From positions 1 to 23,070 of IMG/VR virus record IMGVR_UViG_3300008629_000038: a DNA stretch of 23,070 bases. One strand, written 5' to 3'. Below the pieces are notes generated by a model. It made no database searches and was not told the origin of the DNA. It was given only the letters and a program-made list of their open reading frames with translations. Positions 8,092-14,569 of the stretch are shown piece by piece. The number at the start of each line of letters is the position of its first letter. Positions within the stretch are counted from its first letter, which is position 1. The position numbers and the translations under genes are program-made. The DNA is from a virus.

Positions 8092-8850
8092 TTATAAAAT
8101 TGTTTTTAGGTTTGTTATTATTTGAACACCCCGTTCTCGGGCTGCTTGTGTTTTTGCGGATTCAATTCCGCTTTCGTTTACTAAGATGGTTACATCTTTT
8201 GTTAAACTATTTTTGACAAGGTAGCCCATTTTTTCTAATACTTCTTTTGCGGCTGCCTTTGTTCTATAGCTTTTTAGTTTTCCTGTAATACAGACAATCC
8301 CTTTTGTTTGTTCTGTTTTTTCTTGAACTGTAGTTTTCCAACTAAAAGGTAATCTATCGTACCCGTCTGTCCATTCTTCGTAAAACCAATCTAGTAAGTT
8401 ATCTGTTGCTTTGGGGCCTAGTCCTGCTTCACTACATACTTGCTCGTTCAACTCTAAAAGCGAGTTAACCTTTTCACATACTTTTTGAGAAGCCGTAGTC
8501 CCAATTAACTTTATCGAGAAAGCTGGTAATAGGTCTACTAAGTCCACTCTCTTACTAGCTTGAATTTCTCTGTGCAGTTTAACTGCCAATTTCTCGGATT
8601 GAAGTGCGTCTATCATCATTTCAAGAGGCAGCTCGTATAAATCAAAGAATGTTGTAATCTTTAACTTCTCTACAGTTCTAGGGCCGAGTCCCTTAATTTT
8701 GAGTGTCTTTGCAAAGTGTTCAATCTTTTTTGATGTCTTTCCAGAACAAGCTGGATTATTACAAAAAAGCTGGTCTTTCTCCCAAATCAATGTCGTACTA
8801 CAAGTAGGACAATGTGTTGGGGGTTTTATCGTTTGCAATTCTTCTCTCAT
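8092..8850 (-). CDS. ligB: NAD+-dependent DNA ligase, C-terminal subunit (zinc finger, HhH, BRCT)
   Basis: 252 aa matching the C-terminal half of LigA: a four-cysteine zinc finger (C14, C17, C30, C35), helix-hairpin-helix segments (KIKGLGPRTVEKLKI, about 51-65, and GLGPKATDNLL), and a BRCT domain from about residue 175 (GIVCITGKLKSYRTKAAAKE...). The adenylation and OB domains are encoded separately at 9327-10280. I moved the start from an in-frame ATG at 8889, which lies inside the promoter spacer, to the ATG at 8850. That gives a leader of about nine bases without a Shine-Dalgarno sequence. The symbol follows the two-gene ligase naming used for phage T5, from memory, and this is not the bacterial LigB family. 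Confidence 0.88.
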   Translation of the reverse strand: MREELQTIKPPTHCPTCSTTLIWEKDQLFCNNPACSGKTSKKIEHFAKTLKIKGLGPRTVEKLKITTFFDLYELPLEMMIDALQSEKLAVKLHREIQASKRVDLVDLLPAFSIKLIGTTASQKVCEKVNSLLELNEQVCSEAGLGPKATDNLLDWFYEEWTDGYDRLPFSWKTTVQEKTEQTKGIVCITGKLKSYRTKAAAKEVLEKMGYLVKNSLTKDVTILVNESGIESAKTQAARERGVQIITNLKTIL

Positions 8851-8865
8851 TTTTTCACTATATAT

Positions 8866-8894
8866 ATTATAACAAATTTGAGATGCCATGTCAA
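8866..8894 (-). promoter_or_regulatory. Sigma70-type promoter for the ligase C-terminal subunit
   Basis: TTGACA (8889-8894), 17 bp, TATAAT (8866-8871) on the minus strand. Transcription should start near 8859, nine bases before the ATG at 8850. The TGA stop codon of the GIY-YIG-like gene is inside the -35 box. Confidence 0.85.
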
Positions 8895-9256
8895 GAATTA
8901 TTTTTCGGGAAGTCCGAGAGAATCAACGAATCAATTTTGAAACACTCTGTATGACCTCCAAACTTGATTTTTGGTTCATATTTGTCATGTGTATAAATTT
9001 CGTGTAAATACTGTTCTTGTATCCACACATGGTAAAGGGTATCAGTCCAAGTTCTTTGAATACGGATATCGTATCCTTTAAAACCTCTGCTACGCTTTAC
9101 AATGTGTCTCCAGTCCTTCCCTGAAGCTATTCCTACTTTAATACACTCTCTTTCAAATGTTTTTCTATTTACTAAGATAATTCCGTACAATACACCCTCT
9201 TTTTCCATTTCTTCGGGGTGATTACGAAAATATGTTTCGTTATATACACCTGCCAC
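8891..9256 (-). CDS. GIY-YIG-like nuclease domain protein
   Basis: 121 aa, GTG start. The order of motifs fits the GIY-YIG fold: LYGIILV (23-29) as the GIY strand, CIKVGIA (38-44) as the YIG strand, basic residues in HIVKRSRG (51-58), a glutamate in WIQEQYLHEI (E81) at the place of the catalytic acid, and GGHTECF (100-106), like the GxTEwF end seen in related phage proteins. The match is partial, since the tyrosines of the motif are incomplete. It sits exactly between the two halves of the split ligase, where a free-standing homing endonuclease would be expected. It has no visible separate DNA-binding domain. Confidence 0.6.
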   Translation of the reverse strand: MAGVYNETYFRNHPEEMEKEGVLYGIILVNRKTFERECIKVGIASGKDWRHIVKRSRGFKGYDIRIQRTWTDTLYHVWIQEQYLHEIYTHDKYEPKIKFGGHTECFKIDSLILSDFPKNNS

Positions 9257-9330
9257 TATGCATAGTATCCCATTAAGAATCCTATGAATAATACTAAAAA
9301 TGTATATGCTATTAATTGATATGCGTTCAA
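9256..9330 (-). CDS. 24-aa membrane peptide between ligase halves
   Basis: A TTG-started ORF (NAYQLIAYTFLVLFIGFLMGYYA) with GGAG six bases upstream. Its TTG overlaps the ligase stop (TTGA), and its TAG overlaps the following GTG by one base. The body is one hydrophobic span. Perfect coupling on both sides supports a real gene despite the size. Confidence 0.55.
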   Translation of the reverse strand: MNAYQLIAYTFLVLFIGFLMGYYA

Positions 9331-10280
9331 TCTGCTCTCCTTACTATTCTTGGGATTATTTCTCCACTTCTTATTACTTCTACTTGACAACCTATCTCTA
9401 GACCTAACCCTTCAATATGTGCCATATTATGTAGAGTTGCTCTACTTACCATAGCATCATCAATCTCTACAGGTTCTAGAATAGCTACTGGAGCGACTAC
9501 TCCTGACTTTCCTACATTCCATAGAACATCTACTAAGGTTGTTATAACTCCTTTTTGCCTTCGTTTAAGAGCATAAGCTCCTTTAGGGTGTCGTGAAGTG
9601 TACCCCATTTTCTCAAAATCTTCATAGTTATCTACTCTGAATACTAACCCATCTTGTGGGTATTCATTCCAATCTGCATCTAATACTGTGCTAAGCCCTA
9701 AGGCATTTTTTAACACAGACATAGCTTCTGAATGACTCCGAGTTAAATGGGGTTCTGCATTGTATGCAATAAAATGAAGGTCTCTAGTTTGGAATTCTTC
9801 TACATCTTTCAGATTAAGTGCTCCAGCAGCATAGTTTCTTGAGTTCTTAATAGTTTTTGGAGCGACTATTTCCCCTGTTATTTGTAATACTTTTGGAAGT
9901 GTATGAAAACTGTGTCTATTCGGTACTAAATGTTTTACTAAATCCGTAACATCTAGTCCCTTCTTTCCATCTCCTCTTGTTAAAACTTTATGTAGGTTTC
10001 CCTCTAAATAAGTTAAAGCCACCGCTGCGCCGTCCAATTTAGGACTAACAATTACGGGTTTTTTATATAATTTAAAGGGGTCTTTTTCGTTTAATTCATT
10101 ATCAAAGATTTTCTGTAATGAATACATACGAAATGTGTGGGGAAATCTGCCATCAGCACTTCCGACTTCTTCAAAGTTATGCAACTCTGCAAGTCTATCA
10201 AATTCTTCATCTGACATAAATGGTTTACCATTATAATATGCCATTGCTGCTCGCCTTAGTAATGCTTTTACATTTTCCAT
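9327..10280 (-). CDS. ligA: NAD+-dependent DNA ligase, N-terminal subunit (adenylation and OB)
   Basis: 317 aa. Domain Ia, which binds the NMN part of NAD+, is recognisable (AYYNGKPFMSDEEFDRL, 14-30). The nucleotidyltransferase motif I is SPKLDG with K81 as the adenylated lysine. Further motifs are TRGDGKKGLDVT (101-112), ITGEIVAP (134-141), NSRNYAAGAL (146-155), DGLVFRVD (210-217) and YALKRR (236-241). The OB fold ends the protein (SRATLHNMAHIEGLGLEIG, 279-297, then RSGEIIPRI). The zinc finger, HhH and BRCT domains needed for nick sealing are in the separate gene at 8092-8850, so the two probably assemble. A promoter ends six bases before the ATG, predicting a leaderless mRNA. Confidence 0.93.
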   Translation of the reverse strand: MENVKALLRRAAMAYYNGKPFMSDEEFDRLAELHNFEEVGSADGRFPHTFRMYSLQKIFDNELNEKDPFKLYKKPVIVSPKLDGAAVALTYLEGNLHKVLTRGDGKKGLDVTDLVKHLVPNRHSFHTLPKVLQITGEIVAPKTIKNSRNYAAGALNLKDVEEFQTRDLHFIAYNAEPHLTRSHSEAMSVLKNALGLSTVLDADWNEYPQDGLVFRVDNYEDFEKMGYTSRHPKGAYALKRRQKGVITTLVDVLWNVGKSGVVAPVAILEPVEIDDAMVSRATLHNMAHIEGLGLEIGCQVEVIRSGEIIPRIVRRAD

Positions 10281-10286
10281 TTATAT

Positions 10287-10315
10287 ATTATAACAAATTT
10301 GTAAAGTAAAGTCAA
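10287..10315 (-). promoter_or_regulatory. Sigma70-type promoter for the ligase N-terminal subunit
   Basis: TTGACT (10310-10315), 17 bp, TATAAT (10287-10292) on the minus strand. Six bases separate the -10 box from the ATG, so +1 is the A of the start codon. Confidence 0.83.
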
Positions 10316-10324
10316 GAAATAAAT

Positions 10325-10627
10325 TTAACTGAGGTAAATTTCATCTAAAATATCTTTGAAGTGTGTTTCTAGGATACCCTTACTTTCTGCTAGCGATAAA
10401 ATCTCGACTAAGCCTTCGAACAATGCTTTAGAGTTTTGAAAATCTAAAGGCATGGCTACGCCGTCCTTCGTAGGCTTGAAATCTCCGTCAAAATCTAAGT
10501 AGTATTTTCTAAGATGTATGTACTCTACATCTCGAAATTCATTTATAGTTAATCTAACCTGCTCTGTACCATCAGCATTTTCATAAATTAACTTTTCATA
10601 AACTTCTGGGGCTTCGTATATTTTCAT
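10325..10627 (-). CDS. PC4-like single-stranded DNA-binding protein
   Basis: 100 aa. Residues 23-80 follow the PC4/Sub1 pattern: a first strand with VRLTINEFRDVEYIHLRKYY (24-43), a turn DFDGDFKPTKDGVAMPL with the typical PTKxG (52-56), then an amphipathic helix (NSKALFEGLVEILSLAE). PC4 dimers bind ssDNA and unwound DNA; phage T5 encodes a similar protein. The gene lies next to the replication block, so it may act as the phage SSB-like factor or a late transcription cofactor. Its ATG overlaps the upstream stop (ATGA). Confidence 0.8.
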   Translation of the reverse strand: MKIYEAPEVYEKLIYENADGTEQVRLTINEFRDVEYIHLRKYYLDFDGDFKPTKDGVAMPLDFQNSKALFEGLVEILSLAESKGILETHFKDILDEIYLS

Positions 10628-10887
10628 TTGTTTTTAAGTATTGTACTTAAAGGTACAACACTCGTAACATTAGAGGGCTTTAATAGCCTATACGAATCAG
10701 TATCCCAACAAAATAAAAGAACTGTATCATTAGCTTCTCTCGCTCTATTCTTTTTATTTTGGATATACTTATTATCAAAGTCTAGGGTACAGACATTATA
10801 CTTGATTTTTCTAGAATTTGTGCTTCTGTATGTTATTACTGCGTCACCGCAGTTTTTAACTGAGTCTTTAAACTCGTCTTTTTTCAC
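10624..10887 (-). CDS. Conserved small phage protein, 87 aa
   Basis: GTG start seven bases after a GGAG site. A basic N-terminal half (KIKYNVCTLDFDNKYIQNK) is followed by a hydrophobic strand and a DTDSYRLLKPSNVTSVVPL segment. I recall similar proteins in marine phages but know no function. The Shine-Dalgarno sequence lies at the foot of the hairpin at 10896-10933, which may limit its translation. It is coupled by overlap to the PC4-like gene. Confidence 0.75.
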   Translation of the reverse strand: MKKDEFKDSVKNCGDAVITYRSTNSRKIKYNVCTLDFDNKYIQNKKNRAREANDTVLLFCWDTDSYRLLKPSNVTSVVPLSTILKNK

Positions 10888-10895
10888 TAATATAC

Positions 10896-10933
10896 TCCAT
10901 TACTATTAAGAAAACTCTTTCTTTAGTAATGGA
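10896..10933 (-). promoter_or_regulatory. Intergenic hairpin covering a ribosome binding site
   Basis: Minus strand: 10-bp perfect stem TCCATTACTA/TAGTAATGGA with further A/T pairing inside (AAGAAA/TTTCTT). It starts five bases after the stop of the 118-aa HTH gene. No T-tract follows, so it is not a standard terminator. The GGA of the next gene's GGAG lies in the 3' arm, so it could mask that site, or serve as a processing or 3'-protecting stem. Confidence 0.6.
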
Positions 10934-10938
10934 AGTAT

Positions 10939-11295
10939 TTAGTTATTTAATGCGTTAATAACACCTGCAAAATAAACAGCAGCTTTACCAGTCAGTTTAT
11001 CAATAATGTCATCATCAATATTCTGTCCAGCATCACTTAAAGCATCTTTTAAAGATTGCTGTGAGTCTGCTTTACTTACTCTAGCGCCACCACCATTTGA
11101 TGATTTAGCGGAACTAGTTGCAGGAGCTTTTTTAACATATACACCAGCTTTAGTTAAAATCATTCTAACACCATTAGGGCTTTCTCCTAAAGTGTCAGCT
11201 ATTTCTTTAACAATCTCCATACTTGTTTCTGGAGTTGGTTCTTCTGCTGTGTATAAGCTAACGGCTTCGGCTTTACTTTCGTCAGTCCATGCCAT
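10939..11295 (-). CDS. Small HTH (Myb/SANT-like) protein, 118 aa
   Basis: Residues 1-52 form one copy of the same module as in the 242-aa protein: AWTDESKAEAVSLY at the start, then IVKEIADTLGESPNGVRMILTKAG. A Ser/Ala/Gly-rich linker (about 56-75) leads to a C-terminal helical segment (SLKDALSDAGQNIDDDIIDKL, AAVYFAGVINAL). It is probably a DNA-binding protein that oligomerises through its C-terminus. It has a strong AAGGAG site and is followed by a hairpin, like its larger relative, suggesting strong expression. Confidence 0.72.
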   Translation of the reverse strand: MAWTDESKAEAVSLYTAEEPTPETSMEIVKEIADTLGESPNGVRMILTKAGVYVKKAPATSSAKSSNGGGARVSKADSQQSLKDALSDAGQNIDDDIIDKLTGKAAVYFAGVINALNN

Positions 11296-11461
11296 CGTTT
11301 TTCTCCTTATTTGTTGTTGTTGTAAATTCTCGCTCTATCTCAGTAATAAGTTGATTACATTGGTCAATTTTATCCTGAGTTAAAGGTTGCCCAAAATTCA
11401 TTTTTAAATAGGTTCTTAACCCATTTATTTTTTGTTTTACTTGTTCTTTCGAATGTATCAT
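11282..11461 (-). CDS. 59-aa helical protein
   Basis: Begins at the ATG at 11461, which shares one base with the preceding TAA (TAATG), and overlaps the next gene by 14 nt. The sequence (MIHSKEQVKQKINGLRTYL...) is charged and helical, with a possible short coiled coil at LTQDKIDQCNQLITEIEREF. The AAGGAG in its 3' end is the ribosome binding site of the HTH gene. Unknown function. Confidence 0.65.
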   Translation of the reverse strand: MIHSKEQVKQKINGLRTYLKMNFGQPLTQDKIDQCNQLITEIEREFTTTTNKEKNDGMD

Positions 11462-11661
11462 TATTCTAGGTCATTTTCGACATACTCAAGTTTTTCTTGA
11501 GCGTGTGCTGCTTTTTCTATTTCAGAATCTATTGCAGCCATTATATCGGGGTGCTCTCCAATACCTACAGACTTTCGCATATATACTTCTATATTTGCGT
11601 TAGCTCTAGCTATTTCACCTTGATAGCCCATTATTAGGGCGTCTTTAATTTGGTCTCTCAT
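11461..11661 (-). CDS. 66-aa coiled-coil-like conserved phage protein
   Basis: A small, mostly helical protein: MRDQIKDALIMGYQGEIARA, then GIGEHPDIMAAIDSEIEKAA and a final acidic helix (AQEKLEYVENDLE). I recall similar proteins, including the GIGEHPD segment, in marine cyanophages, function unknown. It starts at an ATG behind GGAAT, three bases after the previous stop, and overlaps the following gene by one base. Confidence 0.78.
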   Translation of the reverse strand: MRDQIKDALIMGYQGEIARANANIEVYMRKSVGIGEHPDIMAAIDSEIEKAAHAQEKLEYVENDLE

Positions 11662-11663
11662 TT

Positions 11664-11921
11664 TTATTCCTTAGTTACTGCATTTACATATGCGATACAA
11701 AAATTCTTTCTAGCCTTATTACTTACTGCTATATGCGGTATGAATGGTACTAATGGTATCATACAAAACGCATAGATAATAAAAGCTAAAACCCTTCGTT
11801 TTATCATTAGATTACTCGGTTGTTTGTTTTCTATCATATACATACTAATAGACCATGTACGAAAAATCATCATAATCCAAGTACTAACATATGCAGAAAC
11901 TATGACTGTCCATAGTCCCAT
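11664..11921 (-). CDS. 85-aa membrane protein, two or three spans
   Basis: Hydrophobic segments at about 4-20 (WTVIVSAYVSTWIMMIF) and 45-65 (VLAFIIYAFCMIPLVPFI) with a basic loop IKRR between them. It is probably an inner-membrane protein. A good GGAGAAGTT site precedes the ATG. No family recognised; the position upstream of a small helical protein gives no clear clue. Confidence 0.7.
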   Translation of the reverse strand: MGLWTVIVSAYVSTWIMMIFRTWSISMYMIENKQPSNLMIKRRVLAFIIYAFCMIPLVPFIPHIAVSNKARKNFCIAYVNAVTKE

Positions 11922-11936
11922 AACTTCTCCTTTTAC

Positions 11937-12632
11937 TTAAAGTTTAACGCCGTATTGTTCTAAGTGCTTTAAACTTCCTAAGTCGTAGGCTAATTGATGT
12001 GCGTTGAATCCTCCTGTCATATAACCAAAGTGGTCACTCCATTCAGTTTCGCCCTCAATTACCCAAATACTATATAAGCTACAACCATATTTTTCTTCAT
12101 AGTTTACATACTTAATACCTGCATTTGCATTTTGGTACTCTTTAGTATATTTCTTTTTAATTACAGCTGGAGCGTGATAACTTGCTGACCAGACTTTTTC
12201 TCCTTCTTCAAAATTTTCACTTACACACTCATCTGGTAAGTAGGCGGGGCCTTTTCGTTTTGTTTTAGGTAGTTTCTCTGGTACTCCTACTCTGTCTAAT
12301 ATATTCTTAACAAAGGTAGTGCTTCTAAATAATCGTTTTGATATATCCGATATTGTTTCTCCATTCAAATAAGACTCAATAGCATCTTTAATTTCTAAAG
12401 TTGTAGCTTTCTTGCCTCTATTTTGAGATTTTCGTACTTCTCGGAAAGATACTGTTTCATTAAATTCATTTAATATTCTACCCAATCTCGTAGTATTATA
12501 ACTTATATTTAACATTTCACAGGCTTCCTTTTTAGTTATCGGATTATCTTGATTAAGTAATGCTGATACTCTAGTAAGGTTTGCCTCGTCTAGTTTCTCT
12601 CCTGCTTTCTTTCTTATTCCTCTGACTGCCAT
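11937..12632 (-). CDS. Two-HTH DNA-binding protein with unknown C-terminal domain
   Basis: 231 aa. Two helix-turn-helix segments are visible: ITKKEACEMLNISYNTTRLG (32-51) and, after a basic linker (RKSQNRGKKAT), GETISDISKRLFRSTTFVKN (about 95-114). The C-terminal ~95 residues hold several aromatic and charged strands (EEGEKVWSASYHAPAVIKKK, SLYSIWVIEGETEWSDHFGY) ending in a helix. The two HTHs suggest a specific DNA-binding regulator. The ATG overlaps the previous TAA by one base. The C-terminal domain family is not recognised. Confidence 0.75.
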   Translation of the reverse strand: MAVRGIRKKAGEKLDEANLTRVSALLNQDNPITKKEACEMLNISYNTTRLGRILNEFNETVSFREVRKSQNRGKKATTLEIKDAIESYLNGETISDISKRLFRSTTFVKNILDRVGVPEKLPKTKRKGPAYLPDECVSENFEEGEKVWSASYHAPAVIKKKYTKEYQNANAGIKYVNYEEKYGCSLYSIWVIEGETEWSDHFGYMTGGFNAHQLAYDLGSLKHLEQYGVKL

Positions 12633-12760
12633 TATAGTACCTGTGCCAGAATTATTACTTGCATAAATAAAACTATGACTGGTACTACAGTCCTCACTAA
12701 CTCTAGTGAATATTTTATTCTGCTAATGTCTTTTTCTAGCCTTTTAATTCTCTTTGTCAT
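12632..12760 (-). CDS. 42-aa single-span membrane protein
   Basis: MTKRIKRLEKDISRIKYS is a basic helix that leads into a hydrophobic span (TVVPVIVLFMQVIILAQVL). AGGAG lies upstream at good spacing, and the TAA overlaps the next ATG (TAATG). The layout, cytoplasmic basic helix then one span, resembles small phage membrane effectors or spanin/holin accessory peptides, but no function can be assigned. Confidence 0.65.
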   Translation of the reverse strand: MTKRIKRLEKDISRIKYSLELVRTVVPVIVLFMQVIILAQVL

Positions 12761-12772
12761 TAATCTCTCCTG

Positions 12773-13117
12773 TTAATCTGCGTCGTAATTAAGTTGTCTA
12801 TCGTATTCTATATCTTCTTCTTTTGCTTTTATTCGTTGTCCTATTAAAATAATTGCATAATGCATTATCTTATATAAGTCTCTGTCATCATATCCGTTTT
12901 TCTTTCCGTATCTCTGTGCATATTTCATAATGTTTCCTATACAGAAACCTTCTCCATGTTGTGCATCAAAAATAACTTCAGTTGCTTGAATTTTTCCTGA
13001 GCCATAATGCTTTTCATAAGTTGCATCAATATACTCTTTTAAGGACTCTATTACCTTGTCCTCTTTAAATTCGTATATCATTTTTTTCGTTTTTAAATTT
13101 AAAAATTCGTAGTTCAT
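12773..13117 (-). CDS. DUF3310-like protein (T7 gp1.7 nucleotide kinase-like)
   Basis: 114 aa. The central part ATEVIFDAQHGEGFCIGNIMKYAQRYG followed by KNGYDDRDLYKIMHYAIIL fits the DUF3310 pattern (a short P-x-E-V/I segment, then GN-x-x-KY-x-x-R and a helix of DL-x-K-x-x-Y). The family includes T7 gp1.7, a nucleotide kinase. Residues 1-40 are an extension. The start at 13117 is chosen because it overlaps the upstream stop (ATGA); there is no good Shine-Dalgarno, and a second ATG lies 12 codons on. Confidence 0.6.
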   Translation of the reverse strand: MNYEFLNLKTKKMIYEFKEDKVIESLKEYIDATYEKHYGSGKIQATEVIFDAQHGEGFCIGNIMKYAQRYGKKNGYDDRDLYKIMHYAIILIGQRIKAKEEDIEYDRQLNYDAD

Positions 13118-13281
13118 TTTTTTCTATTTCTTAATTCTCGGTATCTTTCTGATATAGTCTGGCTTACTTCAAAGTACCAGTCTGTCATCATTACCCAAGA
13201 CACTAGAAATAACCATGCCATAAGTGAGAATATATACTCAAATATAGTGAATGGAAATAAAAATATGTCTAAAAAATTCAT
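13114..13281 (-). CDS. 55-aa membrane protein
   Basis: One long hydrophobic stretch (FLFPFTIFEYIFSLMAWLFL and on to residue 33), then a charged tail (SQTISERYRELRNRKK). AAGGAG precedes the ATG. ATGA overlaps join it to both the MazG-like gene before it and the DUF3310-like gene after it. No function recognised. Confidence 0.65.
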   Translation of the reverse strand: MNFLDIFLFPFTIFEYIFSLMAWLFLVSWVMMTDWYFEVSQTISERYRELRNRKK

Positions 13282-13694
13282 ATATCTCCTTCTGCTCTAA
13301 TCTCGCTTCTAACTACTTCAAAGCCCTCTGGGTATCTAGCTTCTAGTTTTCTGATATTTTCTTCCATAACTTGTTGTGGTGTATATCCTAGAGCTGTACA
13401 ACCTTGTACCCAATACCAAAGCACATCTCCAAGCTCTCGCATGAGATGAAATCTTTCTTCTTCGGTAAATTCTTTTCCTTGAAAGACTATCTTTTTGATA
13501 ATCTCGGAAAATTCTCCAGATTCGGCTTGCATGCCGATAGATGCTGTTAGGAGTTGAGAGAACTCTGCTTGATGATGTACATGTAAGTCCATTAGTCTAT
13601 CAACTAATGTTTCTGTATGCAGACTTTCGTCAGATGTTGTAAATTTTACAAATTTACCATACTCGTCTAATCTTGCTTTTTCGTCTATAGTCAC
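13278..13694 (-). CDS. mazG: MazG-like nucleotide pyrophosphohydrolase
   Basis: 138 aa, GTG start behind AGGAG. The all-helical MazG core shows the metal-binding acids: E58/E61/E64 in AESGEFSEIIKK (57-68) and E87/D90 in RELGDVLWYW (86-95), separated by an LVFQGKEFTEEE-type loop. These enzymes cleave NTPs to NMPs and pyrophosphate. Phage versions are common in marine viruses; they were first proposed to lower ppGpp, and later work favoured deoxynucleotide substrates for recycling host DNA. The neighbours in the operon are a DUF3310-like protein and small membrane proteins. Confidence 0.88.
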   Translation of the reverse strand: MTIDEKARLDEYGKFVKFTTSDESLHTETLVDRLMDLHVHHQAEFSQLLTASIGMQAESGEFSEIIKKIVFQGKEFTEEERFHLMRELGDVLWYWVQGCTALGYTPQQVMEENIRKLEARYPEGFEVVRSEIRAEGDI

Positions 13695-13702
13695 TAAATC
13701 TC

Positions 13703-13825
13703 CTAATGTGTTGTGTTATTGTATTTGTGCCATTTGGCTAACCAAATGTTTTGTTTTTCTTCCGACCAATGTGGTGGAAAACAAACTGTTAAATCGTCTC
13801 GTAATCTAAATTTAACTTTTTTCAT
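13703..13825 (-). CDS. 40-aa protein from a leaderless promoter
   Basis: MKKVKFRLRDDLTVCFPPHW and on to residue 40: a basic start, a Cys-Phe-Pro-Pro segment and a Trp/His/Lys-rich end. It is the first gene after a consensus promoter, with six bases between TATAAT and the ATG. That placement is the main evidence that it is real. It is followed eight bases later by the MazG gene, whose AGGAG lies just past the stop. No family recognised. Confidence 0.72.
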   Translation of the reverse strand: MKKVKFRLRDDLTVCFPPHWSEEKQNIWLAKWHKYNNTTH

Positions 13826-13831
13826 TATTAT

Positions 13832-13860
13832 ATTATACTAAAATATGGAAGCTATGTCAA
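13832..13860 (-). promoter_or_regulatory. Sigma70-type promoter for the mazG operon
   Basis: TTGACA (13855-13860), 17 bp, TATAAT (13832-13837) on the minus strand. +1 is predicted at the A of the ATG at 13825. Confidence 0.85.
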
Positions 13861-13873
13861 GAACTATTTTAAC

Positions 13874-14011
13874 CTATGGTTTAAATGGATAGCTATATGG
13901 TTGAGGTGGTGAATGAAAATGGTGAAAGTGAGGGTTAGGATATATTAGCGGAAGAGCTATTAATGCTCCCGCTATTATAATTACTATTGTAACTCCTAAC
14001 CATTCTTTCAC
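13874..14011 (-). CDS. 45-aa membrane protein with His/Pro-rich tail
   Basis: A GTG start overlaps the stop of the holin-like gene (GTGA). The N-terminal half is a hydrophobic span (WLGVTIVIIIAGALIALPLI). The tail PNPHFHHFHSPPQPYSYPFK is rich in His, Pro and aromatic residues. Next to the lysis genes it may be an accessory lysis or envelope protein. The ribosome binding site is weak, so translation probably relies on coupling. Confidence 0.55.
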   Translation of the reverse strand: MKEWLGVTIVIIIAGALIALPLIYPNPHFHHFHSPPQPYSYPFKP

Positions 14012-14391
14012 TTCTTATCTTGTCCTGCTGTTGGTGCTTTGTGTGTTCCTGCATATAGTCCAAACCAAGCTGCGCCTGCTCCGACTAATACTGAAATTAA
14101 GCCTGACTGCTCTAGACTTGGTGTTGGTAAGTCCATAAACCAAAATGTTGCAAAATATAATAAAAACATATAAATACTTAAAAATATTCGAGGGAATATT
14201 CTCCAACTGTCTACCATTTGTGCTAGGAATATCCATTTTTGAAACGGATTTACGTTGCTAATATCCTCTAGTTCTCGTATTCTGTCTTTTAATTCCGACT
14301 TTTCTTGTAACAAAGCCATGAATTTATTAAGGTCAATTTCAACCTCATTTCTATCCATGTCTCCGCTGAATTGTCCTGGTGGCATTGACAT
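14008..14391 (-). CDS. Putative holin (coiled coil plus two membrane spans)
   Basis: 127 aa. Residues 17-45 form a charged heptad-rich helix (EIDLNKFMALLQEKSELKDR...), followed by NVNPFQKWIFLAQMVDSW, then two hydrophobic spans (about 67-85, FPRIFLSIYMFLLYFATFWF, and 98-114, LISVLVGAGAAWFGLYAG). I recall this architecture in cyanophage proteins often annotated as holin-like. The endolysin lies upstream in the same operon, supporting a lysis role. It overlaps the previous gene by 41 nt. A holin function is inferred from topology and context. Confidence 0.65.
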   Translation of the reverse strand: MSMPPGQFSGDMDRNEVEIDLNKFMALLQEKSELKDRIRELEDISNVNPFQKWIFLAQMVDSWRIFPRIFLSIYMFLLYFATFWFMDLPTPSLEQSGLISVLVGAGAAWFGLYAGTHKAPTAGQDKK

Positions 14392-14554
14392 TTCTTTTTT
14401 CTCCCAATCTAAAATGATATTCTCTTGATATCAAATTAGCCTCTTCCTCACTCATTCTGTAATACTGTATTAGAACTGCTACTGCTTGTGAGGGATTGTA
14501 TTCTTGTTCTAATAGTAAAGTTTTGTATAACTGACTCGGTTCGCCGTCGTCCAT
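14351..14554 (-). CDS. 67-aa hypothetical protein
   Basis: Starts behind CAGGAG with seven-base spacing and overlaps the holin-like gene by 41 nt in another frame. The helical sequence (SQLYKTLLLEQEYNPSQAV, then MSEEEANLISREYHF) suggests a small soluble helical protein with a repeated Y-x-x-S/M-x-x-x-A pattern. Function unknown. Confidence 0.65.
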   Translation of the reverse strand: MDDGEPSQLYKTLLLEQEYNPSQAVAVLIQYYRMSEEEANLISREYHFRLGEKRNVNATRTIQRRHG

Positions 14555-14569
14555 CTTTCTCCTGTTATC

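Noticed and set aside
8851-8889. Extending the ligase C-terminal gene to an in-frame ATG at 8889
   Set aside because: That ATG and the next 12 codons lie inside the promoter spacer and -10 box, so they would not be transcribed. The ATG at 8850 is used.
14015-14236. 73-aa minus-strand ORF within the holin-like gene
   Set aside because: It is out of frame within a gene with clear membrane topology and a ribosome binding site.
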